A stretch of DNA of 6,310 nt, from NCBI GenBank assembly GCA_903829565.1, contig CAIKQM010000498.1, positions 1 through 6,310 of the forward strand, written 5' to 3'. Below the pieces are notes generated by a model, which searched no databases, was not told the origin of the DNA, and worked only from the letters and a program-made list of their open reading frames with translations. The DNA is from an uncultured Planctomycetota bacterium (lineage in GTDB: Bacteria > Planctomycetota > UBA1135 > GCA-002686595). The position numbers were made by a program, and so were the translations under genes. Positions 5,531 to 6,310 of the stretch are shown piece after piece; within the stretch, counting starts at the first letter, position 1, and each line of letters begins with the position of its first letter.

Positions 5531-6310
5531 CGCTCGCTCAAACCTCCATGGGGCGTATCCCCCTGCACAAAGCTGCTTGGGTCATCGCCAGTGTGCACTT
5601 GGGCACCTTGGCGCGCTCGCGTCGTGCGTGGGCCTGTGCTGGCTTGCTGCTCTTGCCGGCCTTGATCGCTTGGATCGTCGCTGGCTCCTACGCCAAAGCG
5701 ACGCCCTCAGGTCTGACGACCATGTTGGGTTGGAATGCCCTGCTGCAAGTCTCCGTGCCGTTGGTGTCACTCTTGATGGGAGTCGCCGTAGTGGCCGAGG
5801 AGGTCGACGACCGCACGATCACCTACCTGTTTCTGCGGCCCATTCCGCGCACGGCGTTGCTGTACGGGCGCTTGGTGACGAGCGTGCTGTGGCTGGCTGT
5901 GTGCGCGGCTGTTGCGGTGGCGCTCCTTGTGGCAGCGGCAAGCACCGCGGATGGCTCCGATGCAGGCATCACGAACGGCGTGCGTTTGCCGCTGTTGTTG
6001 GCAGCATGTAGCGGAGTCGCGGTCTACACCGCTGTGTTTGCAGCACTCGGCGTGTGGGTGAAGAACGCCATGATCGTGGGCTTAGGCTACACCTTCGCAG
6101 TAGAAGGCTTCTTGTCGCAGCTGCCCGGCCGTAACCAGCTGCTCACCTTGCAGCACCACTTGCGTAGCCTGATCGCCGGCACTGGCGATGATGCCTGGCA
6201 ACGCATTGATGGCTACGGCGCCACCACATGGGAGCCACTGGGATCCACCGTACTCACTCAGGCCTCCATTGTGGTTGTGGCCGTGCTCTTGGGCGCTTGG
6301 CGTTTGCAAC
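5527..6310 (+). CDS. ABC-2 type transporter permease, second of two, 3' end cut by the window
   Basis: Reading from ATG 5527 gives 261 codons with no stop before the right edge. The protein is a membrane permease: a basic stretch (LARSRRAW, 28-35) leads to helices near 36-53, 72-90, 115-138, 153-178, 180-197 and 243-258. After the second helix is the ABC-2 signature region VAEEVDDRTITYLFLRPIPR (89-108) then LLYGR (111-115), matching AEDRRSG...ARPLTRTDYLLGK in the first permease. A hydrophilic loop follows at about 199-240 (LPGRNQ, then LQHHLRSLIAG). The last visible residues, GAWRLQ, resemble the point just after the final helix where these proteins end, so probably only a few to some tens of residues are missing. 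ATG 5527 overlaps the ATPase stop (ATGA) and has a good GGAGG site. Confidence 0.8.
   Translation, partial: MTLAQTSMGRIPLHKAAWVIASVHLGTLARSRRAWACAGLLLLPALIAWIVAGSYAKATPSGLTTMLGWNALLQVSVPLVSLLMGVAVVAEEVDDRTITYLFLRPIPRTALLYGRLVTSVLWLAVCAAVAVALLVAAASTADGSDAGITNGVRLPLLLAACSGVAVYTAVFAALGVWVKNAMIVGLGYTFAVEGFLSQLPGRNQLLTLQHHLRSLIAGTGDDAWQRIDGYGATTWEPLGSTVLTQASIVVVAVLLGAWRLQ

Noticed and set aside
5577..6011. Open frame of 144 codons on the + strand in a second frame over the last permease
   Set aside because: Its Gly/Arg/Cys-rich product has no domain features, while the overlapping frame from 5527 shows clear ABC-2 permease motifs and a ribosome binding site.

Overview
The window is a gene-dense stretch of bacterial DNA, about 60-65 % G+C by eye, with every supported gene on the + strand. 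It contains eight reading frames: the tail of one gene, six complete genes and one gene that runs off the right edge. All eight look like ABC-transporter components. The source cannot be placed firmly. Codon use (GC-rich, with an unusually large share of TTG leucine codons) and the style of the two exporter ATPases recall Gram-negative or deep-branching bacteria such as Myxococcota or Planctomycetota, but that is an impression, not a result.

Left half (1-2668): a PhnD/PhnC/PhnE-type importer. It holds the last 45 codons of a probable periplasmic binding protein, a PhnC-like ATPase (143-919, TTG start), and two different PhnE-like permeases (903-1754 and 1751-2668). Such systems import phosphonate, phosphite or phosphate. 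Specificity cannot be read from this window, because most of the binding protein is missing and no C-P lyase or phosphite dehydrogenase gene is present. The two permeases probably form a heterodimeric channel energised by a PhnC dimer.

Junction (2669-2709): 41 bases, the only gap of any size between genes. No convincing promoter or terminator is visible. It contains a possible five-codon mini-cistron whose stop overlaps the next start.

Right half (2710-6310): a tandem ABC-2 module in the order ATPase, permease, ATPase, permease. Consecutive genes overlap by four bases (TTGA, ATGA, ATGA), so they are almost certainly co-transcribed and translationally coupled. The two ATPases differ in their Q-loop and signature motifs and the two permeases differ in length, so the set could form two separate exporters or one mixed complex. 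The substrate is unknown. The last permease is cut by the window edge, probably only shortly before its natural end.

No RNA genes, mobile elements, CRISPR arrays or convincing promoters and terminators were found. Nothing here clearly points to a new kind of system. The points most worth checking are the four-gene exporter module with its Glu-for-Gln Q-loop, and the divergent glycine motif shared by both PhnE-like permeases.
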